Positions 5,913-6,701 of a stretch of DNA of 6,701 nt are shown here, piece by piece; the stretch's first letter is position 1, and each line of letters begins with the position of its first letter. A program made the position numbers and the translations under genes. Source of the DNA: Betaproteobacteria bacterium (GTDB lineage: Bacteria; Pseudomonadota; Gammaproteobacteria; Burkholderiales; Burkholderiaceae_C); the NCBI GenBank assembly GCA_009925955.1, contig RFPX01000069.1, forward strand, positions 1 through 6,701. Reading direction: 5' to 3'. The notes below the pieces were generated by a model, which saw nothing but the letters and a program-made list of their open reading frames with translations, was not told where the DNA came from and did no database searches.

Positions 5913-6554
5913 ATGTCCTGGACCCATGACCAGATGGCCGCGCGTGCGGCCCACGAACTGCAGGATGGCTTCTATGTGAACCTGGGCATTGGCTTGCCAA
6001 CCCTGGTGGCCAATCATGTTCCGTCCACGATGGAGGTGTGGCTGCAAAGCGAAAACGGCATGCTGGGCATCGGACCCTTTCCCAGCGAGGACGAAGTGGA
6101 TGCGGACCTGATCAATGCGGGCAAGCAGACGGTGACCACCATCGCCGGCAGCAGCATCTTCGGCAGCCATGACAGCTTCGCCATGATCCGGGCTGGCAAG
6201 ATCAACCTGTCCATTCTGGGGGCCATGCAGGTCTCCGAAAAAGGCGACCTGGCCAACTGGATGATCCCCGGCAAGATGGTCAAGGGCATGGGAGGCGCCA
6301 TGGACCTGGTGGCCGGCGTGGGCCGGGTGCTGGTGCTGATGGAGCACGTGGCCAAGAAAAAGGACGGCAGCACCGACCTGAAGATCCTGCCCCAGTGCAG
6401 TTTGCCGCTGACGGGCGTGGGTGTGGTGGACCGCATCATCACCGACCTGGCCGTGATGGACGTGACGCCGCAGGGGCTGAAGGTGGTGGAGATGGCGCCG
6501 GGTGTGAGCGCCGAAGCGTTGCAGCAACAAACGGGGGTAAAGCTGCGCTTTTGA
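5913..6554 (+). CDS. scoB: Succinyl-CoA:3-ketoacid CoA-transferase, subunit B
   Basis: This is the beta, catalytic subunit that pairs with the upstream alpha subunit. The 213-residue protein carries the family signature LQSENGMLG at 44-52. Glu47 is the residue expected to form the glutamyl-CoA thioester. The oxyanion-side and CoA-binding stretches GDLANWMIPGKMVKGMGGAMDLV and LPLTG are intact and nearly identical to the C-terminal half of mitochondrial SCOT, where A and B are fused in one chain. GGAG at 5902-5905, inside the end of subunit A, is seven bases from the ATG. PcaJ of the 3-oxoadipate pathway is a close relative. No protocatechuate or catechol genes are in the window, so the ketone-body assignment is preferred. 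Confidence 0.94.
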   Translation: MSWTHDQMAARAAHELQDGFYVNLGIGLPTLVANHVPSTMEVWLQSENGMLGIGPFPSEDEVDADLINAGKQTVTTIAGSSIFGSHDSFAMIRAGKINLSILGAMQVSEKGDLANWMIPGKMVKGMGGAMDLVAGVGRVLVLMEHVAKKKDGSTDLKILPQCSLPLTGVGVVDRIITDLAVMDVTPQGLKVVEMAPGVSAEALQQQTGVKLRF

Positions 6555-6596
6555 CCGGCCGGGCCGCTGCAGGCGCATCGGAGGGCACACCAGACC

Positions 6597-6701
6597 GTGT
6601 TTCGGATCGCTCACCTGGCCACGCTGCTGGCTTGCGTTTTTAGCGCGACCGGTCTTGCTCAGGGTGCGCAAGACGCGCCCACGGCGGCTGCGCGGGAGCT
6701 G
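6597..6701 (+). CDS. Probable exported protein, N-terminal fragment (runs off right edge)
   Basis: A GTG-started frame stays open for 35 codons to the window edge. GGAGGG at 6580-6585 precedes it by 11 bases, a slightly long spacing. The translation begins MFRIAHLATLLACVFSATGLAQ: a positive residue at 3, a hydrophobic core at about 4-18, and a likely signal peptidase I site after Ala21 (GLA then QG). An Ala/Asp-rich stretch (QDAPTAAAREL) follows. LLAC at 10-13 looks like a poor lipobox, but the hydrophobic run continues past the cysteine, so a soluble periplasmic protein is preferred. It starts 42 bp after scoB on the same strand and may be cotranscribed. Too little is present to name a family. 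Confidence 0.6.
   Translation, partial: MFRIAHLATLLACVFSATGLAQGAQDAPTAAAREL

Noticed and set aside
4582..6000. A 472-codon open frame on the minus strand, antisense to the thioesterase and scoA
   Set aside because: It crosses two real genes and their intergenic gap, has antisense-type composition with no motif, and the plus-strand genes are unmistakable.
6606..6635. Lipoprotein signal (LLAC) in the right-edge exported protein
   Set aside because: Leucine at the lipobox -2 position is unfavourable, the hydrophobic segment before the cysteine is short, and the hydrophobic run continues to a better signal peptidase I site at GLA.

Overview
The window looks like a GC-rich betaproteobacterial chromosome, most likely Burkholderiales and probably Comamonadaceae-like. 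This rests on protein wording recalled from those families and on the high GC with strong G/C at third codon positions. No database search was possible. I see no mobile elements, tRNA or rRNA genes, CRISPR repeats or phage genes. This is ordinary core and central-metabolism DNA.

Layout, left to right. (1) Positions 1-695, minus strand: the first 231 codons of a ferredoxin/flavodoxin-NADP+ reductase (fpr), with its C-terminus beyond the left edge. (2) A short divergent promoter region. (3) Positions 826-1920, plus strand: selenophosphate synthetase (selD), with a cysteine at the catalytic position and an unusual N-terminal extension whose DNA forms a strong hairpin. (4) Positions 1936-3621, minus strand, tail to tail with selD (15-bp gap): electron-transfer-flavoprotein:ubiquinone oxidoreductase. 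(5) A 181-bp divergent intergenic region with promoter-like and operator-like sequences. (6) Positions 3803-4585 and 4600-5025, plus strand: a short-chain dehydrogenase/reductase followed 14 bp later by a hotdog acyl-CoA thioesterase, very likely one transcript. (7) A 177-bp pyrimidine-rich gap with short repeats. (8) Positions 5203-5910 and 5913-6554, plus strand: the A and B subunits of a succinyl-CoA:3-ketoacid CoA-transferase, separated by 2 bp. (9) Position 6597 to the right edge: the first 35 codons of a probable exported protein with a signal peptide.

From ETF-QO rightward the genes share an acyl-CoA theme. ETF-QO passes electrons from acyl-CoA dehydrogenases (via ETF) to ubiquinone. 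The SDR could oxidise a hydroxyacyl or reduce a ketoacyl intermediate, the thioesterase hydrolyses an acyl-CoA, and the CoA-transferase activates acetoacetate or a related 3-ketoacid. Their joint use in fatty-acid, ketone-body or branched-chain catabolism is inferred from adjacency.

I found no convincing new system. The points most worth a second look are regulatory: a possible leaderless fpr transcript with an inverted repeat over its -35 region, the hairpin at the start of selD, an operator-like inverted repeat in front of the SDR gene, and a CGTTTC repeat array in front of the CoA-transferase operon.
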